Assembly: GCA_903970165.1 (NCBI GenBank)
Contig: CAJCHZ010000092.1
Span: 1-64,000, forward strand
Source of the DNA: Betaproteobacteria bacterium
GTDB taxonomy: Bacteria > Acidobacteriota > Terriglobia > Acidiferrales > UBA7541
DNA: 64,000 nt
Reading direction: 5' to 3'
The notes below the pieces were generated by a model, which worked only from the letters and a program-made list of their open reading frames with translations, searched no databases and was not told the origin of the DNA. This document shows positions 17,208-26,997 of this stretch, piece after piece. Made by a program: the position numbers and the translations under genes. Position 1 is the first letter of the stretch; each line of letters starts with the position of its first letter.

Positions 17208-18890
17208 ATGCCTATCGGACAACGCGTAGCCATCGTCGGCGGCGGCCACAATGCTCTCATCACTGCTTTTTATCTGGCCAAGGGCGGATTCAAACCGCTG
17301 GTTCTCGAACGCCGCGAAATAGTGGGCGGCGGCGCCATCACGGAAGAATTTCATCCCGGTTTTCGGGCTTCGACGCTTGCTCATACGGTTGGGCCGCTCA
17401 GTGCCGCCGTAGCCCGCGACCTCCAGTTAGAAAAATTTGACTTCGAAATTCTTCGCCCCGACCCGCGCGTTTTTGCGCCGCGCCCGGATGGGCAATCGCT
17501 TCTATTTCAGAACGACACGGCAAGAACAGCCGCGAACATTGCACGTCTTTCTGAAAAAGACGCCGCGAAATATGCGCAATTCGCTGCGTCTCTTGAGGAA
17601 CTCTCGGGGTTTTTCACGCAACTTTGTTCCATCACGCCCCCTGCGATCGACACGCCGACTCCAGAAGATTTGTGGAATCTTTTCAAGACCGGACGCGGCG
17701 TGCGTAGCCTCGGCAAACGCGGTATCTTCGACCTGCTTCGCTGGGGCCCGATGGCGGTCGCGGATTTCGCATCCGAATTTTTTGAGACAGAACTGCTTCG
17801 CGCGGTCATTGCCGCTCGTGGCATTTTTGGCACCGCGCTCGGGCCGTGGTCCGCGGGTTCGACGGCGGTGCTACTACTGCGCGCCGCTGTGGATCACCAT
17901 CCTGCCGGGCCAGCCGCGTTCCCCCGCGGAGGCCTGGGCTCGCTGACGCGCGCGCTTGCCGATGCTGCAAAGCAGGCCGGCGCTGAGATCCGCACCAACG
18001 CGGAAGTCCAGCACATCCGCGCCAAAAACGGAGCCGTCACCGGCGTCGTACTTACCGGCGGGGAAGAAATTGCCATCGAAGCCGTTGTTTCCGGCGCCGA
18101 TCCCAAGCGGACGTTTTTCAAGCTGCTTGATCCCACTCAACTCGATCCGACGTTCGCTTTGCGCGTTCGCAATTTCCGCGCCGCGGGCACAGTCGCCAAG
18201 GTTAACCTTGCCCTCAACGGACTTCCTGTTTTCTCAGCGCTTGATTCCGCGGAAGGTTCTCTCAACACGCTGTCAGGGCGCATTCACATCGGACCCGAAA
18301 TCGATTACCTGGAACGAGCGTTTGACGCTTCGAAGTACGGCGAATTTTCCACCGCACCCTATCTTGACGTCACGATTCCAACCATTTTGGATGCCCCGAT
18401 GGCTCCCGACGGCAAACACGTACTCTCTGCCTACGTCCAATTTGCTCCTTTTAAAGTCGCCGCTGCGCCCGCACCTCCGGCTGCGGCTTCGGAAAAGCCT
18501 GCGCGTTCTGGCGCGGCCGAAAAGAGCAATCTCCACGCGCCCATCGAGAAATCCGAAAGCAACTGGAGCGCCCGCCGCAAAGACCTCGGCGACGTAGTCG
18601 TCAAAACCCTTGCCGCCTACGCGCCCAACCTTCCTGATCTCATCGAACACATGCAGGTCATCACGCCGCACGACCTCGAAACCAGCTACGGCTTCACCGG
18701 CGGCCATATCTTTCACGGAGAGCTCGCTCTCGACCAACTCTTCACCATGCGTCCCGTCCTCGATTGGGCGCGCTACAAGACGCCCATTCGCGGCCTCTAT
18801 TTGTGTGGTTCCGGCACACATCCCGGCAACGGGCTGACCGGTTTGAGCGGGGCCAATGCGGCTCGCGAAATCATCCGCGACCTCCGCTAG
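17208..18890 (+). CDS. FAD-dependent oxidoreductase, PYROXD2/phytoene-desaturase-like (second of tandem pair)
   Basis: 560 aa, ATG 17208 two bases after the upstream stop; GAGGAGGAG lies in the end of the preceding gene. Same architecture as its neighbour: VAIVGGGHNALITAFYLAKGG, ERREIVGGGAITEEFHPGF, RGGLGSLTRALADAAKQAGAEIR, and LYLCGSGTHPGNGLTGLSGANAA at the end. It differs by an Ala/Pro-rich insert of about 35 residues (APAPPAAASEKPARSGAA and on, near 420-455). The two are diverged paralogues in one operon, which suggests either a heteromeric enzyme or two successive oxidations of one pathway. Confidence 0.88.
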   Translation: MPIGQRVAIVGGGHNALITAFYLAKGGFKPLVLERREIVGGGAITEEFHPGFRASTLAHTVGPLSAAVARDLQLEKFDFEILRPDPRVFAPRPDGQSLLFQNDTARTAANIARLSEKDAAKYAQFAASLEELSGFFTQLCSITPPAIDTPTPEDLWNLFKTGRGVRSLGKRGIFDLLRWGPMAVADFASEFFETELLRAVIAARGIFGTALGPWSAGSTAVLLLRAAVDHHPAGPAAFPRGGLGSLTRALADAAKQAGAEIRTNAEVQHIRAKNGAVTGVVLTGGEEIAIEAVVSGADPKRTFFKLLDPTQLDPTFALRVRNFRAAGTVAKVNLALNGLPVFSALDSAEGSLNTLSGRIHIGPEIDYLERAFDASKYGEFSTAPYLDVTIPTILDAPMAPDGKHVLSAYVQFAPFKVAAAPAPPAAASEKPARSGAAEKSNLHAPIEKSESNWSARRKDLGDVVVKTLAAYAPNLPDLIEHMQVITPHDLETSYGFTGGHIFHGELALDQLFTMRPVLDWARYKTPIRGLYLCGSGTHPGNGLTGLSGANAAREIIRDLR

Positions 18891-18926
18891 CAAAACCTCT
18901 GGGGGTTCTGTGAGGAGCATCAGCCA

Positions 18927-20432
18927 ATGAACAGAGCGTCGAGCACCGCAGTGCTTCTGATGCTTCTTCTCGCGCCAGCGTATGGCGGCCAAAGCAACAC
19001 GAAGTGGGCCCAGCCCATCCGTCTTCACCCCAAAAATCCGCATTACTTTTTGTTTCGTGGAAGGACTGTCGCGCTCATCACGAGCGGCGAACATTACGGT
19101 GCAGTGCTGAACGCGGACATCGATTTTCACCGCTACTTGAATACGCTCCAGAGCGATGGCCTCAACTACACGCGCATCTTTGGCGGCAGCTATGTCGAAG
19201 CGCCCGGCAAATCGTTTGGCATTTTGCGCAATGATTTGGCTCCGGCAACCGGACGCTATATCGCGCCGTGGGCTCGCAGTGAAACTGCTGGCTATGCCGG
19301 CGGCGGAAATAAGTTTGATCTCGATAGCTGGGATCCCGCATATTTCCAGCGCCTCCGCGATTTCCTGTCCGCTGCTTCCGAGCGCGGAATCGTCGTGGAG
19401 ATTTCGTTTTTCTCTTCACTTTACGGCGACGCACAATGGGACCTGAACGTTTTTAACCCCGCTAACAATATGAACCACGCTGCCATTTCTGATCGCAAGA
19501 AACTCCACACGCTCGAAAATGGAGACGTGTTGGCCTACCAGGAGCGTTACGTCCGCAGGTTGGTTCACGAAGCAAACGCTTTCGACAATGTGGTTTTTGA
19601 AATTCAGAATGAGCCGTGGTCGGATCGGCCTGTTCCCATCCCTGTAATCGCTGCGGTCAATCCCTTCTTGCAGCCGCCAGCGCGAGACAATTTTCCCAAT
19701 GCCTCCGAATTGGCTGATGAACTTTCTCTGGCGTGGCAGAAGAAGGTCGTGGAATGGATCACGGACGAAGAAGCCGCGCTTCCAAACAAACATTTGATCG
19801 CGCAGAACTACACGAATTTCCGGCAGCCGCTCCGAAAGTTGCTTCACGGCGTCCGCATCGTGAATTTTCACTACGCGTACCCTGAGGCTGCGGTGTGGAA
19901 CTATGGCCTCGACAAAGCCATCGCTTACGACGAAACGGGTTTCATGGGACGCGACGACGATTCCTATCGCAGACAGGCCTGGAATTTCATGATGTCCGGC
20001 GGAAGCGTCTTCGACGCGCTGGATTATTCGTTTTCACCCGGCCACGAAGACGGTTCCGACACCGAACCCAACGGTCCGGGAGGTGGCAGCCCAGCACTGC
20101 GGCATCAACTGCATATCCTGAGCGAATTCCTGCAGTCTTTTTCGCTCGCGGATCTGCGCCCAGACGCGAAGACCGTCAAGCGAGCCACCGGAGTGATTGC
20201 GCGCGCTCTCTCAACTCCGGCTCACGAGTACGCGATATATTTCGACGGCAGCGGGCCCACGGAAGTCACGCTCAGTCTGCCGCCAGGCCAATACTTCGCT
20301 GGATGGATGAACGTGAGCACGGGAAAAATGGAAGTCCACGAAATGTTTCAGACCAGCGGAGGAGAAAAAATCCTCAATTCGCCAGATTTTCAGAATGGAA
20401 TCGCCTTGCGAATAAAAAGAGTAGAACGCTGA
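18927..20432 (+). CDS. Exported glycoside hydrolase-like protein, clan GH-A
   Basis: 501 aa, start ATG 18927 with GAGGAG. Signal peptide MNRASSTAVLLMLLLAPAYGG. The TIM-barrel has the clan GH-A pattern: FEIQNEPWSDR with the likely acid/base Glu229 after Asn, and AYDETGFMGR with a candidate nucleophile Glu336. A C-terminal beta-sandwich (GPTEVTLSLPPGQYFAGWMN) follows. It resembles the cellulase-like/DUF4038-type enzymes; the polysaccharide target is not predictable. It lies 36 bp after the FAD oxidoreductases and may be co-transcribed. Confidence 0.8.
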   Translation: MNRASSTAVLLMLLLAPAYGGQSNTKWAQPIRLHPKNPHYFLFRGRTVALITSGEHYGAVLNADIDFHRYLNTLQSDGLNYTRIFGGSYVEAPGKSFGILRNDLAPATGRYIAPWARSETAGYAGGGNKFDLDSWDPAYFQRLRDFLSAASERGIVVEISFFSSLYGDAQWDLNVFNPANNMNHAAISDRKKLHTLENGDVLAYQERYVRRLVHEANAFDNVVFEIQNEPWSDRPVPIPVIAAVNPFLQPPARDNFPNASELADELSLAWQKKVVEWITDEEAALPNKHLIAQNYTNFRQPLRKLLHGVRIVNFHYAYPEAAVWNYGLDKAIAYDETGFMGRDDDSYRRQAWNFMMSGGSVFDALDYSFSPGHEDGSDTEPNGPGGGSPALRHQLHILSEFLQSFSLADLRPDAKTVKRATGVIARALSTPAHEYAIYFDGSGPTEVTLSLPPGQYFAGWMNVSTGKMEVHEMFQTSGGEKILNSPDFQNGIALRIKRVER

Positions 20433-20464
20433 AGATCTTTTTGGGCCGTCCAGTGGCACCTAGC

Positions 20465-20494
20465 TTGTCGCCAAAACAACGCTCGCAGTACAAT
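20465..20494 (+). promoter_or_regulatory. Predicted sigma-70 promoter of the P5C dehydrogenase gene
   Basis: TTGTCG (20465-20470), 18 bp spacer, TACAAT (20489-20494), followed by a short leader with GAGGAGAGAAG before ATG 20527. Confidence 0.5.
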
Positions 20495-20526
20495 TTATTG
20501 TTCACGCTTAGAGGAGAGAAGCCGCC

Positions 20527-22104
20527 ATGGCTACCGCTGAAGCCAAAATCCACCTTTCCGAGTTTACCAACGAGCCGTTCGTTGACTTTTCGAAGCCCGA
20601 GAACCGCAAAGCCATGGAAGATGCGCTGAAAAAGGTCGCGTCCGAGTTTGGCCGAGAATACCCCATGTACATCGCGGGGCAAAAAGTCATCACCATGCAA
20701 AAACGTCCATCGACGAATCCTTCGCACCCGTCGCAGGTGCTCGGGATTTTTCAGGAAGCTACCGCGGACCACGCCAATCAAGCCGTGGAAGCCGCCTACA
20801 AGGCGTTCGACACCTGGAAACAAGTTCCGCCAGAAACTCGCGTGGAGATTCTACTTCGCGCTTCGGACATCATTCGCAAGCGCAAATTTGAAATCTCCGC
20901 CTGGCTTTGCTACGAGGTCGGCAAGTCCTGGGCAGAGGCCGACGCGGACACGGCAGAGACGATCGACTTCCTCGAGTTCTATTGTCGCGAAATGCTCCGC
21001 CTCGCCGGCCCGCAGCCTGTCACGCCGATGAAGGGCGAGAAAAATTATTTGACGTACATTCCGCTCGGGGTCGGCGCCGTGATTCCGCCGTGGAACTTTC
21101 CCGCCGCCATCGCCGCTGGAATGACCGCGGCGGCTTTAGTTACGGGCAATACGGTCGTTCTCAAGCCGTCGGAGGAATCTCCGCTGGTTGCTTCCAAAGT
21201 CGTCGAGATTTTTTACGAAGCGGGCGTTCCCAAAGAGTCGCTGAACTTTCTCACAGGTCCTGGCGAGACCGCTGGTGACGCTCTCGTAAAACACCCGAAA
21301 ACCCGGTTCATCGCTTTCACGGGGTCGAAAGAAGTGGGCCTCCTCATCAGCGAAAACGCCAGCAAGAAAGTCCCCGGCCAAATCTGGATCAAGCGCACCG
21401 TCCTCGAAATGGGCGGCAAGGATTCGATTATCGTGGACGATGAGGGCGATCTGGATTCGGCCGTCGAAGGCGTGGTGTTGTCGGCCTTCGGATATCAGGG
21501 TCAGAAGTGTTCCGCTTGTTCGCGCGCCATCGTTTCCGAAAAAATCTACGACACATTCGTTGAGAAGCTTGTACAGCGCACCAAAAAAATCGCCGTCGGC
21601 CCCAGTGAAGATCCTGCCAACTATATGGGGCCGGTTGTAAGCGACACGGCCATGAAAACGATTTTCGGCTACATTGATGTTGGCAAGCGGGAAGGCAAAT
21701 TGCTCCTTGGCGGCGAGCGCGCTCCCGGCGACGGATATTTCGTTCAGCCAACCATCATCGCCGACGTGAGTCCCAAGGCCCGCATCGCTCAAGAAGAAGT
21801 GTTCGGTCCTTTCCTCGCCGTGATCAAAGCGAAGGACTTCGACAACGCGCTGGAAATTGCCAATGGCACCGAGTTCGGCCTCACCGGCGCGGTTTACTCT
21901 AGGAATCCCGCCAAGCTGGAGAAGGCGCGCGAATCCTTTCATGTGGGCAATCTCTATTTGAATCGTAAATGCACCGGCGCGATGGTTGGTGCGCATCCCT
22001 TTGGCGGATTCAACATGTCCGGCACCGATTCCAAAACCGGCGGCAAAGATTATTTGTTGCTTTTCCTTCAAGGCAAAACGGTCGCCGAAAAAATAGCGAG
22101 CTAG
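20527..22104 (+). CDS. pruA: L-glutamate gamma-semialdehyde (1-pyrroline-5-carboxylate) dehydrogenase, RocA type
   Basis: 525 aa, typical of stand-alone P5C dehydrogenases. It oxidises glutamate semialdehyde to glutamate with NAD+ at the end of proline and arginine catabolism. Visible: PWNFPAAIAAGMTAAALVTGN, GPGETAGDALVKHP, the general base in TVLEMGGKDSIIV (Glu294), the catalytic Cys328 in FGYQGQKCSACSRA, which is specific to this group, and the C-terminal TGAMVGAHPFGGFNMSGTDSKTGG. No proline dehydrogenase gene is in the window. An amino acid permease lies convergent 39 bp downstream. Confidence 0.93.
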   Translation: MATAEAKIHLSEFTNEPFVDFSKPENRKAMEDALKKVASEFGREYPMYIAGQKVITMQKRPSTNPSHPSQVLGIFQEATADHANQAVEAAYKAFDTWKQVPPETRVEILLRASDIIRKRKFEISAWLCYEVGKSWAEADADTAETIDFLEFYCREMLRLAGPQPVTPMKGEKNYLTYIPLGVGAVIPPWNFPAAIAAGMTAAALVTGNTVVLKPSEESPLVASKVVEIFYEAGVPKESLNFLTGPGETAGDALVKHPKTRFIAFTGSKEVGLLISENASKKVPGQIWIKRTVLEMGGKDSIIVDDEGDLDSAVEGVVLSAFGYQGQKCSACSRAIVSEKIYDTFVEKLVQRTKKIAVGPSEDPANYMGPVVSDTAMKTIFGYIDVGKREGKLLLGGERAPGDGYFVQPTIIADVSPKARIAQEEVFGPFLAVIKAKDFDNALEIANGTEFGLTGAVYSRNPAKLEKARESFHVGNLYLNRKCTGAMVGAHPFGGFNMSGTDSKTGGKDYLLLFLQGKTVAEKIAS

Positions 22105-22142
22105 GTGATTTGCGCGCATGACGGCACGTGTGAACAGCCTTC

Positions 22143-23555
22143 CTAGCTTTCCGATGCGCGCGGGCTATCACTGCGCTGCAGCGGCGGGGTCATCCGTTTC
22201 ATCACCAAAAACACGGGATAACTCAGCACCAGCATCGCGAGCGCCCATGGCGCGTTTTTTTGGTCCGTAACGATCGACCCGGTCAGGAAAATCACAGATA
22301 GCAACAACGCAATTCCCGTCGTCCACGGATAGCCCCACGCTCGGTACGGCCGTTCCATTCGCGGCTCTTTCGCGCGTAACACAAATAAGGACGCGTATGA
22401 AAGCGTGTAGTTTGCCACAAAGAAAAACGACAGCATGGCGATCACTCGCTCGAACGAACCCAGCACAAAAAACACCCCCACGATGGTGCTCAACAGGAGC
22501 GCCAGGGCCGGAGTTCCGCCCGCATTCACTCTCGCGGCCCGCTGGAAAAACAACCGGTCGCAGCTCATCGCATAAAGAGTCCGCGTGCAGAAAAGCTGGT
22601 TGGCGTTGAGGCAGCTCAGCATCGAGACGACCATGATCGACCGAATAATGAAATCGCCATAAGTTCCAAAAATACGCGTAGCCACCGTGCCAAGCGCGAA
22701 GTTGTTGCCTGCAATTTCGTTCATCGGCAGGACGTACACGACGGCGGCATTCAAGAGGAGATAAATCCCCATGATGGTGAAGACGCTTCCGAAAATCGCA
22801 CGCGGTACGTCGCGGCCGGGGTTGCGCACCTCTCCACCGAAATAGATGACGCCATCCCAGCCATCAATCGTGAACACCACGGACTGCAATCCAAGAATGA
22901 CGGCCACGACCAGCCCCCAACCAGCGGGGACTGCGGGCAAAGGGGCAGTAGCGACAGCGGCGGCGGCTCGCGCGTGGCCGCCAAGCGCGAAGCACGCGAT
23001 GAGCAAAATCACAAACGCCACGGTCTTGATCACCGCCGTCAGGATTTGCGCGCCGCTGCCCCAGCGGATTCCGCGCCATTGCAAAATTCCGATTCCCACG
23101 ATGATGGAAACCGCGATGAGTTTTACGTGCCCTGCGAAAACCGGAAAAAGGTCTCCACTGTATTCGGCAATCACAATCCCGACTGCTGCGGCCGTGCCGC
23201 ACGTCGAGAGCCAGTCGCTCCATCCCACGATGAAGCCCGCATATTCTCCGATGGCGCGACGCGAAAAGTTGTATTGTCCGCCGCTGCGCGGAATGGCCGC
23301 GCCCAACTCAGCCAGCGAAGATGCCCCGAACAAAGCGTACAGTCCCCCCACAACCCAAACTCCCATGAACAACCACGCATTCGGCAAAACCTGGGCAATG
23401 TCGCCCGGAGTGCGCACGATTCCGGCCGCAATGGCGTTGCCAATGGCTGCCGAAACTCCGAACCAAACGCCCAGAATTTGAAGCAACCGGCCACGACCAA
23501 TCTGCGCTGCCGGCGTCGCGATGTTGGAGGAAGACCCGTCCGATGAATTTGGCAA
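22143..23555 (-). CDS. APC-superfamily amino acid permease
   Basis: About 470 aa with some 12 hydrophobic segments. The first helix carries the substrate/sodium-site motif AIGNAIAAGIVRTPGDIAQ, followed by SSLAELGAAIPRSGGQYNF, the APC signature, and DGWDGVIYFGGEVRNPGRDVPRAIFGSV. Imports or exchanges amino acids across the cytoplasmic membrane. The first codon in frame is TTG 23555; no strong ribosome-binding site is seen there, so the start is uncertain. Confidence 0.88.
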   Translation of the reverse strand: MPNSSDGSSSNIATPAAQIGRGRLLQILGVWFGVSAAIGNAIAAGIVRTPGDIAQVLPNAWLFMGVWVVGGLYALFGASSLAELGAAIPRSGGQYNFSRRAIGEYAGFIVGWSDWLSTCGTAAAVGIVIAEYSGDLFPVFAGHVKLIAVSIIVGIGILQWRGIRWGSGAQILTAVIKTVAFVILLIACFALGGHARAAAAVATAPLPAVPAGWGLVVAVILGLQSVVFTIDGWDGVIYFGGEVRNPGRDVPRAIFGSVFTIMGIYLLLNAAVVYVLPMNEIAGNNFALGTVATRIFGTYGDFIIRSIMVVSMLSCLNANQLFCTRTLYAMSCDRLFFQRAARVNAGGTPALALLLSTIVGVFFVLGSFERVIAMLSFFFVANYTLSYASLFVLRAKEPRMERPYRAWGYPWTTGIALLLSVIFLTGSIVTDQKNAPWALAMLVLSYPVFLVMKRMTPPLQRSDSPRASES

Positions 23556-23637
23556 TGTAGAGTCTCAGGTGAGACCACGAAACTCCGCCATCATAATGGC
23601 GGCTGTGCAAAATGCAAGCCGGAAGTCTGCGGATGAA

Positions 23638-25335
23638 TCATTGGTCCGGCGGAGGGGTGTATGGTTTGACCTCGGTGTTATCCACGTCCGGTTCGACGAG
23701 CCAGATGTGGCGATCCTTGAAATAGTTAAAGAGCTTTGCGTTTTGCTCCTCGTCGAGTTCGCGCGCCCACAAAACTTTTGCGCCATCAATGTCCGCACCG
23801 TTGAAGACCCACTCGTCGTGAATATTGTGGTCGTCAGAGTAGCGCACCATGATCAGATGTTTTCCGGGTGTATGCAGCAGTTTTTCCATCACGGCCACGC
23901 GGCTCGAGTCTCCCGTACACGTCCACCACATCGGGTCGCAGGAACGGCGCGCCACGTTCACGCTGGTGCTGACCAGTAACAGCACCATGAGGGCGCGCGA
24001 CAGCGCCGAGCCAAATGGCCGAACGTTCCATTTCCTCGCGCGCAAATGGCGCACTGCTTGCGCCAGCAGGGCATAAATCACGCATGTCAGCGGGGCCGCA
24101 TAGTGCGGCGCCGACCAGATCACCGCGAACACTCCTGCAATGCACACGAAAAAAGTAACGCCCAGCAACCGCATGCGGCGATCGCGAAACGCGAAGGGCA
24201 ACGCCGGCAGCAGAAACAGAGTGCCAGGCCAGAAAAAGACGACTCCCATTCGCGCTATTTTTTCTGATGTAACATCGAACGCATCATTCCAGGTGGTTCG
24301 ATAGTCTTCGCGCTCCCATCCGTTATAAAAATCCTCGAATTGCTGGTTGTGGTAGGCCAGTTCGGGCTTGAGGTGCCCCCACAGGAACAATGGCGTCGAA
24401 TGATACGTGCGGGTATTCAAAGTATGCGGGAAGAGAAGCGCATTTCCGGTGAGCCGCCAGTTATAGTAGCCGATGAACGCCAGCGTCAAAATCAGCACGG
24501 CGGAGAGAGGCAAGAGAACGAGTCGAATGCGCACGGCAGCTGCGGCCCGCGATTTGATTTGTCCGCCAAGCCATGCGAGCAACCACAATCCCGGGGGAAC
24601 GCAAAACAAGAGTCCTTCATAAGGCCGGCTGTTCGCGAGAATGGCGACGCCCAGGCCCAGCAGCAGCGCGCTGCTCACGCTCGGGTGTCGCTTGATGCGC
24701 GCAAGCGCGCCAAGCACCAGCGCTCCACCAATCCCCGCTGCGGCTCCGCCCCAATAGCTGTTCATCCAGTAGCTTGCGATTCCCAGATTCAGCGCCGCGA
24801 AAACGCCGCCTAACAGGGCCCAGCGAGCTGGCATCCACGCCTGCAGCATCCACAGAATCGCGGCGCACATCGCGGCGTCGCCCAGAACCACGCCGAACCA
24901 GGGATTCCAAATCAACTGGCCTATAGCCATAAAAAATCCCTGCGCCGGTGGATACATGGAGGAATACGTCGGAAACCAATTCACGTGGAACGTCTCGAAG
25001 CTCATCCACATCGGATGCGTTGGATTGGCAAGCCTGCCGTGCGCGAAGGTGTCAGCCATCAACAAATAGCTAAACTCGTCATGAATCCCGGGAATGGGCA
25101 CAGGCAAGAGCGGCAGCACGGCCAACCGGATCGCGATCACACTGAGGAACATCAGCCCGACGACAAGCATTTTGCGCTCCGCGAAACGCGAGAGTGATCG
25201 CTCTATCTTGCGAAACGCATCCGCGCCCGCGGCAGGCTTCCACAATGCCAACAACGCAAGCACGATCGTGAGCGCCAGCATAACTTCAGCCGCTGGCCAG
25301 AAGTGTGTGTCCGATTGGCTCCCGAGTGGGTTCAT
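23638..25335 (-). CDS. GT39-like polytopic membrane glycosyltransferase
   Basis: About 565 aa from ATG 25335 (an upstream in-frame TTG at 25389 is possible; neither has a good ribosome-binding site). Around ten transmembrane segments. After the first helices comes PIPGIHDEFSYLLMADTFAHGRLANP, the pattern of the first periplasmic loop of GT-C enzymes of the ArnT/PMT kind, with the acidic Asp-Glu pair needed for catalysis. A soluble C-terminal domain follows. Such enzymes use polyprenyl-phosphate sugars on the outer face of the membrane; acceptor unknown. Confidence 0.75.
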   Translation of the reverse strand: MNPLGSQSDTHFWPAAEVMLALTIVLALLALWKPAAGADAFRKIERSLSRFAERKMLVVGLMFLSVIAIRLAVLPLLPVPIPGIHDEFSYLLMADTFAHGRLANPTHPMWMSFETFHVNWFPTYSSMYPPAQGFFMAIGQLIWNPWFGVVLGDAAMCAAILWMLQAWMPARWALLGGVFAALNLGIASYWMNSYWGGAAAGIGGALVLGALARIKRHPSVSSALLLGLGVAILANSRPYEGLLFCVPPGLWLLAWLGGQIKSRAAAAVRIRLVLLPLSAVLILTLAFIGYYNWRLTGNALLFPHTLNTRTYHSTPLFLWGHLKPELAYHNQQFEDFYNGWEREDYRTTWNDAFDVTSEKIARMGVVFFWPGTLFLLPALPFAFRDRRMRLLGVTFFVCIAGVFAVIWSAPHYAAPLTCVIYALLAQAVRHLRARKWNVRPFGSALSRALMVLLLVSTSVNVARRSCDPMWWTCTGDSSRVAVMEKLLHTPGKHLIMVRYSDDHNIHDEWVFNGADIDGAKVLWARELDEEQNAKLFNYFKDRHIWLVEPDVDNTEVKPYTPPPDQ

Positions 25336-25466
25336 TTTAAGCAAATAGAGTTTCGGCGGCGCATCGCACGCGCGGGAAAAAACACGCAAACGAAACGCAT
25401 TCGACGTGCAAGAATTTTAGCGTATTAGCGGAAGTTCAGCTTGGAAGAAGTTTCTGTCTTAAGAAA

Positions 25467-26711
25467 TCAGCGCTCGATTTCGATCGTTTCATGCTCGGCA
25501 GGCTTTTTTGCGGCCGAAGTTTTGCCGCCGCCTTCCAGAAAATCCGTCAGCTCAAGCCGCAAATTGCCGGAATTAGTGGAATAGCTGAGGCCCGTTTCAA
25601 AATCCACAACACCGCTGCGGATGAACTTTTCGATCTCGCCGTCGAAGTACTGCATACCGTCCTGGGCGCCATCGCGCATGGCATCCAGCAAAGACTTGCC
25701 TTCGCTCTCTCCCTTTTCCACGTACTCGCGCGTGCGCATAGTGGACTTCAATATTTCCACGGCAGCCACGCGTCCTTTCCCCTCTTTTTTGGGCAGGAGC
25801 CGCTGCGAAACAATGTACCGGAACGCTTTCGAGAGCCGCGCGCGAATGGTTTGCTGCTCCGCAAGCGGGAATACGCCGATGATGCGCTCGACGGTTTTCG
25901 AAGCGTCGATCGTGTGAAGCGTGGACATGACCAGGTGGCCGGTCTCGGATGCTTCAAGCGCCGTTTCAATCGTTTCGCGGTCCCGCATTTCCCCGACCAG
26001 AATCACCTTCGGTGCCTGCCGCAGCGCTGCGCGCAGTGCGAGCGCAAAGTTTGGCGTGTCCGTATGCAGTTCACGCTGGTGGATCGTGGATTTTTTGTGC
26101 CGGTGAAGGAACTCGATGGGGTCCTCGATCGTCAGAATGTGATACGCCTTTTCCTCATTCATTTTGTCGAGGATGGCCGCGAGCGTCGAGGACTTGCCTG
26201 AGCCGGTGGGTCCAGTGACGAGTACAACGCCGTTGCGCAACTCCACGATTTCCTGCAGGGCTGCCGGCAGATTCAGCTCTTTAAAGCCGGGAATCGCATT
26301 GGGGATCACGCGCATCACGATGGCGCAGGTTCCGCGCTGTTTAAAAATATTCACGCGGAATCGCGCGACGCCCGAAACGCTATAGGAAAGATCGGTCGAG
26401 CCGTCTTTTTCCAGTTTATAAGCCGCCGATTCGTTTTTGCCGATGATGTCATTGGCAAGAAAAGCTGTGTCGTGGTGTGTCAGGGATTCGAGGCCTTTGT
26501 ATTTCAATTCCACAAGGTGGCCGCTGACTTCGACTTGTGGTGCGCGTCCCGGAGAAAAAATCAAATCGCTCACATGAGCGCTGGCTTTCAGCATGGCGGT
26601 GACCAGCGGTGCCGTTTGAATGGTGCGCTGCACGACCCCCGCGGGCACTGAGCCCTGAGCTTGAGACGGAGCTTGCGCTTGCGTGGGTGGTGCTTGTATT
26701 AGAGTTCCCAT
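25467..26711 (-). CDS. PilT/PilU-family type IV pilus retraction ATPase
   Basis: 414 aa. Walker A GPTGSGKSS at 167-175, Asp box and Walker B (VILVGEMRDRETIETALEASETGHLV), and the HIS box STLHTIDASKTVERII mark the GspE/PilT family; the absence of a C4 zinc motif and the N-terminal ASDLIF-type region (ASAHVSDLIFSPG) point to the retraction group. The C-terminus (GVVDFETGLSYSTNSGNLRLELTDF) is of the PilU-like acidobacterial type. It drives pilus depolymerisation at the inner membrane. No other pil gene is in the window. Confidence 0.92.
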   Translation of the reverse strand: MGTLIQAPPTQAQAPSQAQGSVPAGVVQRTIQTAPLVTAMLKASAHVSDLIFSPGRAPQVEVSGHLVELKYKGLESLTHHDTAFLANDIIGKNESAAYKLEKDGSTDLSYSVSGVARFRVNIFKQRGTCAIVMRVIPNAIPGFKELNLPAALQEIVELRNGVVLVTGPTGSGKSSTLAAILDKMNEEKAYHILTIEDPIEFLHRHKKSTIHQRELHTDTPNFALALRAALRQAPKVILVGEMRDRETIETALEASETGHLVMSTLHTIDASKTVERIIGVFPLAEQQTIRARLSKAFRYIVSQRLLPKKEGKGRVAAVEILKSTMRTREYVEKGESEGKSLLDAMRDGAQDGMQYFDGEIEKFIRSGVVDFETGLSYSTNSGNLRLELTDFLEGGGKTSAAKKPAEHETIEIER

Positions 26712-26997
26712 GAGTGAGTATCATCCTTGTGTGGCCCGGGGTTGGTCCGCTGTGGCAATGCCATTGTAGGCAAGGGAAGAGAATTCGGGATAGAACTGGC
26801 GTACCGGCGATTGCGTGAACACAACTGTCTGTTCGTACAGGATCAACAACTCAAACGTGATGATGAGTTAACTGGACAGTTAAGGTTTGGAATAGCTGGG
26901 TACCCGGAAATTGTGCCGCCGCCAGCGCTCCCCCATCCAAAGACCGTTCGCCGACTGCCGTATCGTGAAGCTCACCCGAAGTGTAGCCAACTTAGGC
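26712..26997. other. 286 bp spacer upstream of the PilT-like gene with a perfect palindrome
   Basis: No gene recognised. TTAACTG at 26868-26874 and CAGTTAA at 26877-26883 with a 2 bp centre form a perfect 16 bp palindrome about 160 bp upstream of the PilT-like start. It could be a repressor site for the pilT promoter; no clear promoter boxes were seen near it. Confidence 0.35.

Noticed and set aside
21136-22119. 327-codon minus-strand frame opposite pruA
   Set aside because: Shadow frame of a well-conserved dehydrogenase; no family features.
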